Assembly: GCF_008831285.2 (NCBI RefSeq) | Contig: NC_045143.1 | Coordinates: 25,131,662-25,195,661 of the forward strand | Length of the DNA: 64,000 nucleotides | Origin: Nymphaea colorata | Lineage: Eukaryota; Streptophyta; Magnoliopsida; Nymphaeales; Nymphaeaceae | Direction of reading: 5' to 3' | In this document: piece after piece, positions 25,290 to 37,023 of the stretch | Position numbering within the stretch: the first letter of the stretch is position 1 | Layout of the letters: every line of letters starts with the position of its first letter | Translations under genes and position numbers: made by a program | The notes under the pieces: model-generated | Seen by the model: only the letters and a program-made list of their open reading frames with translations | What the model was told of the DNA's origin: nothing | The model's database searches: none

Positions 25290-25684
25290 TAGACCTGGGC
25301 ATCGTCGGCCCGGCCTGGCTCCATAAGAGTTGGATCGGCCATTGTGATAGCACCTCACAACTTGAACATCACAAGTTGGGATCAGGCCCTGATGCATAAG
25401 CCTGGGCTTTGGCTTCATACTCGATATTCGAACCTGAGCTCGGCCCAACCCGATTAAAATAAAAAATATTTTTTAACATCTAAAATAAAAATTTTTGAAT
25501 GTAAATAAAAGTAATTAAAATTTTAAAAAATTAATCAGGCCGAATCGGGTCCCATCGAGCTGACCCGGGCTGGTCCGAAATATTATCGGGCCAACCTGGG
25601 CTGGTTTTTTCAGCCCGGGTCTTGGGCCCGATTGGGTTATGTATCGAGTACTTGTCGGATATCGGGATCCATTGCCCATGCTTA
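25290..25684. mobile_element. Small hAT-like non-autonomous element
   Basis: The ends are imperfect inverted repeats: TAGACCTGGGCATCG on the left and CATTGCCCATGCTTA on the right. Flanking 8-base sequences GTAGAAAG (25282-25289) and AAAGAAAG (25685-25692) match at 6 of 8 positions, as expected for an aged hAT target duplication. The interior has GGCCCGG-type blocks near both ends and no coding sequence. Confidence 0.6.
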
Positions 25685-26269
25685 AAAGAAAGACAGGATG
25701 ATGAATAATAGAAGTCCTCACAAAAGCATTTTTAATCATGTCTATATATAGCTATTCTTGTATTACAAACAAGAGGTATACATGCCATCTCATTTGTTGA
25801 TGATCAAGTGCAAACATATATTTATGGCAAAGATAGAGAAAAATTTTATGATAGAGATTCTTACAATGTGTTTCGATGGATTGAGAAGAAGAGAAGAAAG
25901 GATTACAGATGTAAGGGAAAAGAAAATAGACGAAGAAATTATTGATAAAGAGGGAAAATAAGGGAAACAAAAATATAATAGTTTGTTTGGATAAGAAGAA
26001 AAGACAAGGAAAGGAATAGTCAAAAACCATTGTTCGTTTAGCTGTATAAAGAATATTATATACCTAGCATATGCATTATTTAATGACATGAACAGTAATT
26101 GAATGTTTATAAATTTTGAAGGTACACGCTTAGGGGATATTTAGATGGATACTTAAAATTGAGTTTGTCAAAAACCCAATTGTTTGACAAAACTTTTTTT
26201 TTATAAAGGCTTTGAAAAATGAACCCTCAATTTTTTTTTGAGAAAATTGGGTTTGGCCGCTGTCAAGTT

Positions 26270-26530
26270 TTTACTAAGGTTGGACATCGTAATAAAGAGT
26301 TTGGTTCGGGCTTCGGGTTCGAGCTGTGCCATGACTAGACTACCTGAAACAGAGTTCAACCTCGACCCGGCTTGGTTAAAATTAAAATACATATAATTTA
26401 ATATAAAATAATCTATATATAATTATTTGTAATAAAGTATATAATTATATATATATCAATAAAAATCATATTATAACAAAGTTATCGCATTAACTCGAGC
26501 TGAGTCGAACCAACCTAAGCTCGTGTTGAG
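26270..26530. repeat. Degenerate GGTTCGGGCTTCGGG-type repeat fragment
   Basis: G+C-rich blocks such as GGTTCGGGCTTCGGGTTCG and CTCGAGCTGAGTCG lie at either end of an A+T-rich centre. This resembles the small elements with repeat-rich subterminal ends seen elsewhere in the window. No clear target duplication was found. Confidence 0.35.
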
Positions 26531-26865
26531 TCCGGCATCCAATTTTTATCATTACATCTATACAAATAAATCAATTTTCAAAAATTATTTTACAAATTTA
26601 TTTTTCATAAACTCGGTTTTCAAATTGCTAAATCACTTCGATGACTTTTAAAATGAGCGGTCGAACGCAAACGGTAAATCCAACGCAGTGAGTTTATGTG
26701 GCGTGAATTTCATGAGGAACTTTTGAAGGAGGTTTTTTGTTTCATTAATGACAAAGGGTAATTTAGTTATTTCGAGTGGGAGTTAACGGACAATTCATTA
26801 GATCAGTGATTTTTAGATCACCAAAAAATTTTGGGCGGCTTTTTGTAATTCCTTTAAAAAAATTA

Positions 26866-28203
26866 ATGCGATCGCCGACCTGCATCCCTTTCCCGGGAAC
26901 TCGAGTCCTACACGCACCCCTTTGCCGCAGCGGAACTACGGACGCAGATCAGAGGAGGGAAGTGGCGCCCACGCCGCCCCTTCCGCCTGCTTCCCGTTTT
27001 TTTCTGAGCGGCCGAAGGTGTCGGAATCATCCCTTTCCATGGGTTGCCTCGTGGCCGTTCACGTCGGTTAAGACTCAACGGCGCATCATGCTGTCTGGCA
27101 CACCCTTCCAGAACAACTTTGTGGAGCTCTTTAACACATTGTACTTGATTAGACCAACATTTGCAGAAGGAATTTTCAAGAGCTTTGGGGACCATGAAAA
27201 TGGCTTAGAAGCTGATCCAGTTGAAAAAGAAATGAGTTTGCAGGATAAAAATGAGACGGTGTTCAGACGTACTTTTGCAACATTTTCAGGTGGCATAGAA
27301 CCACGGGGAAATAGCTCAAGATTAAAAGAGCTCAGATTAATAATTGATCCTTTCGTCCATGTCCATGAAGGTAATCTCCACAAGCTTCCTGGGTTGAGAG
27401 ATTATTTTGTCTTTCTGTATCCATCTACTCTTCAGAGGTGCATCCTTGAGAAGCTAACCGAGAAAAGTAACTTCGAGAATAACTATAGGGTGTCGTGCAT
27501 CTCCGTCCATCCATCCATTCTCTTGGGAATAGAGACCCTGGATGCAAAGGATAGAGACGTTATCAAAGAGCACCAAGCAGACCTGTCAAATGCCCGAATT
27601 ACTGATGGAGTTAAAGTAAGATTTGTGGTTGAGCTTGTTAGGCTGTGTGCAGCTTTGAATGAAAAAGTCTTGGTGTTCAGCCAATTTGTCCTCCCACTCT
27701 CCAATATCAAACATTTTCTTATTTCATCCTTCAATTGGACCACTGGCCAGGAAGTTTTGCAGCTTGATGGAGGAATTGCACAAAAATGTCGTCAGCCAAT
27801 AATTCATACTTTTAACAACTCACAGAAAGTAAAGGTACTACTTGTTTCCACAGAAGTGTGTGCCGAAGGGATGGATCTGACAGGGGCTTCAAGAGTGGTT
27901 TTGCTTGATCTTGCTTGGAATCCATCAGTACGAAGGCAAGCCATAGGTCGAGCTTATAGGATCGGCCAGAAGAAAGTTGTTTATGCATACAATCTGATTG
28001 CGTCTTCTACATTGGAGGAAAAGAAGCATAAAATACAAGATACAAAGGACAAGTTCTCACAGTTGGTGTTTTCTACAGTTGCAAAGAACGATACGTTGGT
28101 AGACACTTTAAAGGAATGCGATGATGGAGTCCTCTGTGAACTGATTAAGCGGGACATATCTGCTAGCTTTTTTGAGAAAGTTCTTGAACCGAAGTGCGGT
28201 TAG
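26866..28203 (+). CDS. CLASSY-type SNF2 chromatin remodeller, C-terminal half (chimeric, truncated)
   Basis: A continuous 445-codon frame runs from the first in-frame ATG at 26866. Roughly the first 65 residues match nothing recognisable and are G+C-rich. From about 27067 the protein is a CLASSY-family SNF2 helicase: RRIMLSGTPFQNNFVELFNT near residue 77, STEVCAEGMDLTGASRVV near residue 328, and RRQAIGRAYRIGQKKVVYAY (motif VI) near residue 360. Family members recruit RNA polymerase IV for RNA-directed DNA methylation in the nucleus. The Walker A and DE-H ATPase motifs lie upstream of motif III and are missing, so it cannot hydrolyse ATP. The intact frame suggests a recent truncation or fusion. 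It could be transcribed, but a functional remodeller is unlikely. Confidence 0.8.
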   Translation: MRSPTCIPFPGTRVLHAPLCRSGTTDADQRREVAPTPPLPPASRFFLSGRRCRNHPFPWVASWPFTSVKTQRRIMLSGTPFQNNFVELFNTLYLIRPTFAEGIFKSFGDHENGLEADPVEKEMSLQDKNETVFRRTFATFSGGIEPRGNSSRLKELRLIIDPFVHVHEGNLHKLPGLRDYFVFLYPSTLQRCILEKLTEKSNFENNYRVSCISVHPSILLGIETLDAKDRDVIKEHQADLSNARITDGVKVRFVVELVRLCAALNEKVLVFSQFVLPLSNIKHFLISSFNWTTGQEVLQLDGGIAQKCRQPIIHTFNNSQKVKVLLVSTEVCAEGMDLTGASRVVLLDLAWNPSVRRQAIGRAYRIGQKKVVYAYNLIASSTLEEKKHKIQDTKDKFSQLVFSTVAKNDTLVDTLKECDDGVLCELIKRDISASFFEKVLEPKCG

Positions 28204-28704
28204 GATCTTGAGGTCTAGCAGGAGGACTGCTTGGTGGACTATCACAATGGAGGGGCTTGCGTTTCAACTTCGTGGTTGTTTTGTTGGGTTTCTACGCTGA
28301 AAAAGCGAAATAAAGAAAGAGATCAGGAGCGTGGAACTGCACTATAAGAGTTGCTATTTCCACTTTTTTGGCTCTAGGCTTCTGAAATTTCCGAGTTGCG
28401 ATGGTCTCTCCCATATGCTTTCGAAAAGTTTACAGAGTGGTTCCCATCTGTTAACCATTGGATGCCTAACTTTTGAACCTTTTACAATTCATTTTTGGGG
28501 TAACAAATCATTTTTTCGTATAAGAAAAAGAACGCTGTAATTCTTGTTACAAAAAATTATACCCTTCAGTTTCAATTCTTTTTTTCTCAACGCATGTTCT
28601 CCTCTTAGCATTTACTGTCCATCGCCCCCATCACTAATGGAGTTCCATAGTTTCGGGTTGCTACCATCATTTCAAAATTCACCAGATGCTTTTCATTCAC
28701 AGGA

Positions 28705-28742
<38 letters not shown>

Positions 28743-29578
28743 ACGCTGTGTGTGTGTGTGGTTCTTAGTGCTTTTCTCTTGAAGATATATGTTGTGCATA
28801 AATCATGGCCATAAAGATTCTACTGCAAAGGGCGGAGAAGCTGGGGGCTTGACAACATGTTCTTTTTTTTTTTTTTCCTTTTCATTTCTTTGTTCTTTCA
28901 TTCCTTTAAAAAGTGTTTGACAGCTATCAAGCACTGTTCACTGTTACAGATATGCAAAAGGAATTTCAGCCGACAACGTGAAGCATGAAAATAGTTAAAC
29001 TTCACAAATCATCAACGGCATCGTATATCCGATGATAATTCTGGAATCTAGAGGTATTCCTCATATATGGTTCTCCCGTTGACATATGCACAGCCCGTGG
29101 AGAAACCGTAACGAAGGAATCAAGTTTTTTGAAATCAGTTTCTTGGGTCCGTGATATTCTTGATGGAGCACTACAGCTTTAAGTTTGCTAATTGATGCAA
29201 TGAAATTGCATCCAAGTCATTCATTTTTTTCCCCAGAAATGCTAAATGGGAAGTCTGATTCATCAATTTTAAGTTCCAAATTTCCTAAATCTGATGGTTG
29301 TAAGGTTGTCTGGCTTGTAAAATTTAAAATACCAAGGACGCTCTAGTGTTCAAGCTGACAGTGCCCAAACTCTAATGTATTTCTGGACTTGGTAGTCCTG
29401 TCTTTTTCTTCATGATTTTTTCAGAGTTGTGATGAATATATTAGTTTGAAATCTATCAACTTATTTGGGCGTTGGTTCTTTTCCTTTTGGTTAGCATTCA
29501 TATTCTCTCGAAGCTTCTGCTGTTAATAAATTTTTCTTTTTTCTTGGTCATTTTTACGACTGTTTGAATATGTCCAAT
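28204..29578. other. Non-coding DNA downstream of the CLASSY-like frame
   Basis: Probably 3' flanking sequence. It contains the CT microsatellite at 28706-28740 and nothing else recognised. Confidence 0.5.
28706..28760. repeat. (CT)n(GT)n microsatellite
   Basis: About 17 CT units are followed after a few bases by a short GT run. Confidence 0.95.
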
Positions 29579-30095
29579 TAGGGGTGAACACGAGCGAGTC
29601 GAGCTCGAGCTCGGCTTGGCTACTAAATCCTCGAACTCGGCTCGAGCTCGTCTCGAGCTTGTCCAAAGCAACACCAGCTCGACTCAGTAGAATTTGTCGA
29701 GCTCGAGCTCGATTAAGCTTGACAAACTGGACTCAACTAAATCCTGCTTTCCCTTGAAATCATGGAGATCTACACCGGTCCACCGCCACCCCTCTCGTCT
29801 TCACCACTGCCAACACCAACCATTGGCATTTTCACATGCTTCTCCCCTACCCAGAATCCACCTTAAGCCCTGCAATGGTTAAGGGGCTCTCGCTCAAGCT
29901 AGGGTTTCTAAAACCCTCACAACCCACATTTGGGCAAATACCCTCGCCCAATCCAAAGAGTGAGGGAAACCCTCGCTTGGGCAAAACCCTTGCCCAAGAG
30001 AGGGTTTCAGAAAGCCTCCTTTGGCAAAACGAGAGAGAGAGTGATATCAGAGAGGGAGAGAGAGAAGGGGAGAGTAGAGGGAGAGGCTTGGACAA

Positions 30096-30141
<46 letters not shown>

Positions 30142-30683
30142 AAGAGGGGAAGAGAGAAGGGGAGAGTAGAGGGATAAGAGCAGCCGAGAGCAAGAGGGTG
30201 TATACCTTAATGTTGATGTTGAAGAATCGGTGGCTGGTGGGGGTTCATGAGAATGAAGGAGAAAACCAGTCAAGAGAGAGGTGAGAAGCCCAGTGAAGAG
30301 AGAGGTGAGAAGCCAGCAAGTAAAAAAAATGCGAAGAAGAAGAAGAAGAAAGAGCGGAGAGAGAACGCAGGGGATGAAGCATGGAAGAAGAAGAAGAAAG
30401 AGGGGAGAGAGAATGCACGGGATGAAATGAAACGTAAAACGAAAAAATCAAAATAAGTATTGCTTTTGATTGAGCCGAGTCGAGTTGGCTCGACTAAAAA
30501 AACGAGCCGAAAAATGAGTTTGAGCTCGGCTCGATAAAAAAATGAGTGGAAAAAATGAGCTCGAGCTCGGCTCGATAAAAAAAATGAGTGGAAAAAATGA
30601 GCTCGAGCTCGGCTCGTTTATTGAAATAGTCGGCTCGAACTCGATTTCGAGTCGAGTTTTAACGAGCTTGTTGTTCACCCTTA
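29579..30683. mobile_element. hAT-like element with GAGCTCGAG subterminal repeats
   Basis: The ends are TAGGGGTGAACACGAGC on the left and, inverted, TAAGGGTGAACAACAAGC on the right, both followed inward by dense GAGCTCGAGCTCGGCTCG repeats. The middle carries GA-rich microsatellite sequence (about 30040-30140) and purine-rich sequence with no believable protein. No clean 8-base target duplication was found (TGTCCAAT versus ATTGCACT). The termini closely resemble the two hAT elements that do have duplications. Confidence 0.7.
30099..30138. repeat. (GA)n microsatellite
   Basis: A GA run of about 20 units inside the CGAGCT-rich element. It creates long but meaningless Arg/Glu open frames. Confidence 0.9.
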
Positions 30684-31560
30684 ATTGCACTGCAATTGCA
30701 TTTTTAAAAGTCTCACACACGAGTTATCTTCTGCAAAATTCCGGAATTTGGTGAGCCGGCAAGACTCACTGCCTCATTCAAAGCTCCCACCCAACCCGTC
30801 TTGCAGTTGTTTGTCTTCTGTTACTTCAAAATATCCAAAGATTGCCCTAAAACATTGTCGCTAACTGTGCATCACATGGCTTATTTGAATCTAATTTAAA
30901 GGGAGAAACAACCTTTTGAATTTTTTTTGAAGATTCAAAAGAATTCCAAGCTAATCTGGGAAAGAAATTTGAAGAAAGAAGAACTTGCTATGAGTTATTG
31001 GAGAATTAACTATGATGAGAATACCCAATTAATTTTGTAAAGAGATTGAAAACAAGACTTGGGAATTTGAGAGAGAAAATTTGGGCTTTCAGGTCTGGAT
31101 CCTCATCGTTAGATCTGAAAAAGTAAAGAATGAAGATCAATTTTGGCCTTCATATTTGAGTCTTCATCATTACGTATAATATGAGGAACTTTGAAATAGA
31201 TCTGGAAGATGGTTTTGAAAGCATCACTTGAAATGAGTTTTAATGATTTCATTTAAGGATTTCCTTTTGAGATAAGAATTTATATTGAAGGTTGCTTTGA
31301 ATGTTTAGCAAACATGAACCACTTTAAAAATTGGAATATGCTTCCATGAAGGTTAAAAAATGGATATCTTTTGCATCTTCACTATGACCAATTATGTGGA
31401 TTAGATCCAATTCCATACATTTTATCAACAAAAAATGCTCAATGTTGTTCGTCTCATTCGGTTGTGCAGATTTTTATAAGTTAGGCGCAATGAAATGCAA
31501 TTAAATTTGCAAAGAAAAAGACCTATATGTTCTATGTAACTTTTGATTATGATTGTCAGA
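30684..31560. other. Non-coding A+T-rich DNA
   Basis: No gene or element was recognised. Confidence 0.4.
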
Positions 31561-31985
31561 TTATTTGTATCTCAAACTAGAAAACTGTCGGATTAATTGG
31601 ACTGGAAAACTCTATTAAGTGGGTATATAAACTGCATTAAATATATTTGAAAAAGTGTATTAAATGGATTTAAAAGATGTATTAACAAATTTGAAAAATT
31701 GCATTAATTGGATCTGAAGATTTGCATTGATTGGATTTGCAAACTGTATTAATTGTATTTGGAAAACTGTCAATTGGACTGGGGAATTGCTTTCAATTGA
31801 TTGAATTTGAAAATTGTGCCGACTAGATCAAAAGCTTCCATGGATTGGGTTTGGAAGCTGTACGGATTGAATTTGAGAACTGTATTGATTGGATATATAT
31901 ATATATATATATATATAATGTATGTATTGGATTTGAAGGTTTATATTGGTTAGATTTGAGGATATGCATTGCTCGGATTTAAAAA
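31560..31985. repeat. Degenerate minisatellite, unit about 28 bp
   Basis: Many diverged head-to-tail copies of a unit resembling GGATTTGAAAACTGTATTGA or GGATTTGAAAATTGCATTAA fill the interval, with an AT microsatellite near 31893-31916. The copies differ from each other at many sites, so the array is old. Confidence 0.75.
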
Positions 31986-32499
31986 TTATACGAATTGCAC
32001 TGCCCCTCTTCTTCCTCTTTTAAAAAAAAAGTTCAAAAATTTACATATAAATTTTCACAAAAATATTTATCATATATAAAAATTTTGAAAAATGGTATTT
32101 TGGTTCATATCAAATTTTTGAAACGTCTGATAGAAAAGTTACTGGCTACAGCCGTGGATAGACGGGTTGATGTCTTCTTGAAACTCTGTTTTCTCTTCAC
32201 CAATGGAGGTAGAGGCCGACTCTCCACCAAGGTAGTCAATCAAAATTTTCACTTGGCGGCGTTTGATGGCAGTGAAACTACAAAAAAAAATTTTGTGAAT
32301 TTGAAGAATTCACCTCGACTCAGTGTGCACAGGTAATTTGCCTGTTCTATGGCGACCCTGATCTACAGACTTTTGTCTGTGTTAAAAACTCGGTCTTTAT
32401 AGGGGGTCTGACTTTTGGCCGTGGATTTTTTCTGCAGCTTAAACCAGCCTTCCCCTTTCCTCCTCCTTGATGCCTTCTCTTCTCGAGTAGCAGCAAGTG

Positions 32500-32690
32500 T
32501 TTACGGTGAACAAGCTGGAGCTCGACCAGTTAAATCTAGGCTCGGGGTCTTTTATTGAACGAGTCGAGATGGATTTCACGAATTGACTCGTTTATTACCC
32601 GAGTCGAGCTCGAGTTCAATTGATTCGTTAAAGCTTAGGGTGGCTCGAACGTTATCTGGTTCGATTTGTTCATATCGAATCGTTTTCAAA
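32500..32690. repeat. CGAGTC/GAGCTC-type hAT fragment
   Basis: Blocks GGAGCTCGACCAG, AACGAGTCGAG, CCCGAGTCGAGCTCGAG and a GGTGAACAAGC-like end match the subterminal style of the 29579-30683 element. No paired termini are intact. Confidence 0.5.
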
Positions 32691-32749
32691 TATTAAACCG
32701 GTTTCCAAATGAAAAGGTGAAAGGCTGAAAGTTAAAAAAACCACCTGGC

Positions 32750-32940
32750 GTTCTCGCAGGGCGGGAATCCTGACTTTCGCAGTTCCCGCAGGGTGGTCGT
32801 CCAAACCTCCGTCGATTCTCCCTGGCTGCCGCTTCCTCTGACTCCGAGTCTCCGACGGCGGCTCCTGTAATTCCTCTAGCGTTTTCCGTCCGCCGTCACT
32901 CCGGCCGGGATTCAGGCGTCAGGTATCTCACTATTTCTCG
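32750..32940 (+). promoter_or_regulatory. G+C-rich block, possible promoter / 5' leader exon of PSF1
   Basis: A G+C-rich island stands out from its A+T-rich surroundings and ends in GGCGTCAG|GTATCTCAC, a reasonable splice donor. The PSF1 start codon at 37024 lies two bases after a TTGTGCAG acceptor, so a non-coding first exon here joined by an intron of about 4 kb would fit. This is inference; no transcript evidence is available. Confidence 0.35.
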
Positions 32941-33116
32941 TAAGTTCTCTCGTCTCTCTCTCTTTGCTAGGGTTATGCCGTAGCCGGGCGAACGATCTCC
33001 CGCTCGCCGCCTCGCGTTCCCTGTTCCAGCGCTAGGCGGCAGCCATCGGCTCATCGCTGTTCACGATCGCTCATGGCTGCTGATGGGAAAAATAAAGAAG
33101 CGGGGGAATTTTATGA

Positions 33117-33217
33117 AAACCGTATGGGTCGATTTATGAGAGGGCAGGGCTTAATTGAGGCCTCCCGCCTCTTTCTCCTTCTCTAAACCGTATGGGTCGA
33201 TTTATGAGAGGGCAGGG
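33117..33217. repeat. 33-bp direct repeat pair
   Basis: A unit of about 33 bases beginning AAACCGTATGGGTCGATTTA and ending GAGAGGGCAGGG occurs at 33117 and again 68 bases later at 33185, separated by a pyrimidine-rich spacer. Confidence 0.85.
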
Positions 33218-33219
33218 TT

Positions 33220-34960
33220 TGAAAAAGCGAGAGAGGGAGACAGGGAGAGAAGTAGAACGGGAGAGAAAGTTTGGGAGAGGTGAAGAGAGAAAAAGGGAGA
33301 ACGAGAGAGAAGAAACGAGGGAGGAAGGGAGCAGGCGATGGATTGAGAAATAGAGGACAAGAGGGACGGTAGTGGAGGTTGATCATCCGAAATTCATTTT
33401 CTTCTTCAATTTTTAAAATTCCTTTCTAGATTAGAAGCCTGAATCTCTACCTTGTTAATTTGTGATAGATAAATTTGGTTTTTTTTATAAGTTTTAGCAT
33501 GAAATTTTTTATAGAAATGATGCTTATTGTCTATAGAGGGTTGTATGGAACATACGGTTTGAGTTTTTCACGGCTGTTTCTCTGAGTTCGGGCGTGGATG
33601 GCTAAGGATGCAATTTTGAGCACAGAATATGGGGCAAAGAGAGAAATTTCAGTTCTGTAATTTTTTTCAGATGGGGGGTCGAAACTGCACGGTTCCTTTT
33701 GGGGTCTTAATTAGAGTTAATTTTAAAATAGAAAAGGGGCTTTTATACTCTTGTATGAGCTGAATGAAAAGGAGGGGAATTTGGGAAGACATGGCACCGT
33801 AGTTGAAGGGTTTGTTGTTGGTGAGGCTGCTGGACATATAAGGGGAATGAGTTGAGAGTCTTGAGACCTCTAATGGAGGTTAATATTTAATTTTCACTAG
33901 GTGGGCTGGTTCGCGAAAACACACCAAAGGACGTGCCCAGAGGGCAGTTTAAGTTGAACCATTGAATAGTATTTCCTTCTTGGGTTTGCAGTTTTCTACT
34001 ATAATTTCTTTAAAACATATGTTCTTGTTGTTTAGTCTGTTGAACCATTGATGGTTACGCTCAACATGCAATAGATTGTTAGCGCAGCTGAATTTAAATG
34101 TTTGTTTACAAGTTATTTAATTATTGGATGTATGCCCTCATGAAATAGATAAATATAGCAGATGGAGCATGATGGACCTCTTGCTTGACCATGATTTGTT
34201 ATTATATGCTAAACAGATTTAAATTTAGATGTTCATAGCTATTTGAAGTTGTTTAAATCATATTTTATGCTTATCTCATTATATCATGTATGATGAGCTG
34301 CTTGACAAAAGAATTGAATTAAGTCTACAAGCAGGGTTAGAATTAAGATAAAAAACGCCAGACTATGTCATAGTACAGACAGAGATTGACTTGTTAATAA
34401 TTCAGATATTTGAGAATTGAGACAGAACTCAGTTAATAGAGGATGAAACATTTGAAGGCAAATAGTTATAATGATTAATGAGAAGACAAATTTATCAGAA
34501 TGCTAATAAAATTTTTCAGCAAGTCTCTATCGTGATTGGCCGTGAGGCTGCCTAAGGTCAGTGACCATTGATAGCCCCCCGCAAGCCACGAGGGGCGTGA
34601 AGCTAGTCCTCTTAACTCTCCTGCATTGTTACTTATGGGTAGTTGGAAAAAAGTAAAAGAAAAGGAAGATGGTCACTAGTCGTTTGATTCCACTAAGAAG
34701 TGAGTCCTTCAAGAGTGGGGCCTCAAATGGAAAATGAGTCTCGCTTGAGGTGATAGAGCGAACTCTAGGAAAGAGATTGATATAAGATAACTAAAAGTCC
34801 AATAGCAATCGATTAAATTTTAAGTGAGTTGGATGGTAGAGATGTAAGTTTTAAGCATAAAACAACTTTAAGAGATGTGCTTGGATACTTGTTTATATTA
34901 GTGTGGTCTCTTGATTGTTGATATCATGTGTTTACTTTCGATTCGTATGATCTCACTGTC
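33220..34960. other. Non-coding DNA
   Basis: Purine-rich at first (33220-33370), then ordinary A+T-rich sequence. It would be intron if the proposed PSF1 leader exon is real. No gene was recognised. Confidence 0.4.
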
Positions 34961-34963
34961 TTA

Positions 34964-36013
34964 GTTGTCAAGGTGCCCAGGCAGCACCTAGTGCCTAGGT
35001 GGAACTAGGTGCGCCTAGGCAAAAAAGGCGACCCTTGTTTTTGGCTTTTTTAGTTATGTTTACCATTACATAATAAAATTTTGTACTTACTGATTGAACT
35101 ATAAGCTTCTATTCCAAGTAAAACTTGAAAAACTGTTATGTTCTGTTCTAATTGAATGATTTACTTTGTAAGTGAAGCCAGAAAGTAAAACATGAAAAAT
35201 TGTTTTGTTCTTGTTTACATGACAGATTAACAGTACATTTTCTGCTTGTTTACATACTGAAAAACTGTGTTGTTCTGTTCTAGGTGATGCCTCAGTTTGA
35301 TACACAGAAGAAAACACGTCATTCTTGTTTACATACTGGACACAATGCATGCATTTCTTATGACTATTTCAGTTATAGACCTTATAGACTATTTCATTTG
35401 AATCATTTCAAACCAAAATCATATCAAGTCAGTACATGTAATATACATTACAAGTTTACAACAGATTGTACATATAACATATAATATACATACAACACAC
35501 AAAACACCCTCACAAATGAGAAAGCAAATCTGTAATCAGGTTGCAAAAGCGAGGTCTCCACGTATTTCTCTAATTACTAGACATGCACTAAACAAGAGCA
35601 ACTGGTGGTCTTTTTACCATAAACCTAGGTTTTTAATATGGGTAAGAAGGCTGGCATAGGTTCCACAAAATGTGTTTTAGAGCACATAAGATATATACAG
35701 AAATTCATTGGTTTTATAGAATATGTACTTAACGTATGGCTGGAACTTCCACTTGATGAGTTTATGTAGAATATGTAATTAACGTACAACAAACTGTACT
35801 TAAAGAACAAAAATTATATAATATAACTGCATATAATATAAGTATATATGGTATTATAATAAAATTACAGGACTTAATTTGAAGGGAAAGTGACTTTTCA
35901 CCTTCCCATAGACTAGGCATTCTAGTGCCTAGTCCAGCCTAGGTGCACCTAGGTGCCAGTCTAACATCTGTCGCCTAAGTGATGGACTAGGTGCACCTAG
36001 ATGCCAGTCTAAC
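34964..36013. mobile_element. CTAGGTGCACCTAGG-type non-autonomous element
   Basis: Both ends are built of repeated CCTAGGTG, GTGCCTAGG and GGTGCACCTAG blocks. The left end GTTGTCAAGGTGCCCAGGC and the right end, inverted (GTTAGACTGGCATCTAGGTG), are similar. The interior is A+T-rich with internal repeats of TTCTTGTTTACAT and CTGTTCTA and no coding frame. The design resembles hAT-type elements, but no target duplication was found. Confidence 0.55.
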
Positions 36014-37023
36014 ATCCAGCAATGAAGCATGATTTCAATCAAGATTGGGTGAGAATAGATGTTGGCCTCCACAAGTGAGGGTCTCTAATCTCATAAATGA
36101 GAGGTTTGCACAAATGCCTGCAGTAACACAGCCCCCCTCACTCTGTGGCCCGTTTTATTGGTGTAGGAATCAGGGTTGCTGTTCAATTCATGGAGGTATG
36201 GTGAATTGATGGAGCTATATGTGTATGAGTCCTGATTAAGGCTGAGCAATTGGATGTTCAAATAGGTGCTATGGGAGTAACTGCTTATGAGCTTGTAATA
36301 AGTGGAGCAATGAGAGCGATTTCTGCAGTATTAACGCCTTATTTGTGTTCTGTGCATGTGACCTGTTTTCTCTATTTGCAAATGGGTCAAACACTATTTA
36401 GTGTAAGTTGTCCTGTATTGGCCAATTTTTTCCTTGCGCACTTGTTGGTATTTGATACAGGAAATTTGTTCCATACTAATCTGCAAGTTGTATACTTGTA
36501 TTTCTTGGCAATTTCATGCATCTCAATAGCTCAAACTAGATACTGATAAGGGCTGCTCTTTTTTCTTTGTGTTTTGATGTGAAAAATGTGTCTTTGTTCT
36601 TTTTATGTCCCTACTAGATTGAAAGCAATTTCATGTTATTTTGATATTCATGAAACCAAAAATGGAAAAAGAAATGTTTATGAATCATGCAGAAGATAAA
36701 TTTTCCCAGTAATAATTGGTCTTGGAGGACTTTTATGCTGGACAAGTTGTCCAAAAGATTATGATGGATACTTATCTAAGCATTGAAATACCCTCTTAAG
36801 ATTTAATTCTACTCAACGGAAACTCTAAAACAGTAGATAATTTGGTTTGTATTTTTAACTTTTGATCTTTTAACGTTATATAACTTTAATGTAATGCCAG
36901 AATTGTAGGTTGTCGGTTGTCCTGTTGAAAATCTTGAACTGATGCCATCTCCTAAATAGGAACCTGATGGCGCCTTAGGGGAAAGAGAGTTGGAGGCTAC
37001 TACGGTACCACCCTTGTGCAGAA
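36014..37023. other. Non-coding DNA 5' of PSF1 coding exon 1
   Basis: Holds an unremarkable open frame at 36250-36546 with no recognised domain. It ends with the splice acceptor (TTGTGCAG) before the PSF1 start codon. Confidence 0.4.

Noticed and set aside
29836-30177. Overlapping Arg/Glu- and Ser/Leu-rich frames on both strands
   Set aside because: They are produced by the GA microsatellite inside a CGAGCT-rich element; composition, not coding.
30245-30456. Lys/Glu-rich and Ser-rich frames on opposite strands
   Set aside because: Low-complexity AAG/GAA tract in a transposon; no conserved domain.
29571-30691. Target duplication for the 29.6-kb CGAGCT element
   Set aside because: The flanking 8-mers TGTCCAAT and ATTGCACT do not match, so no duplication is claimed despite good termini.
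36250-36546. 98-codon hydrophobic frame
   Set aside because: Lies in probable 5' intron sequence, no recognised family, no supporting splice or start context.
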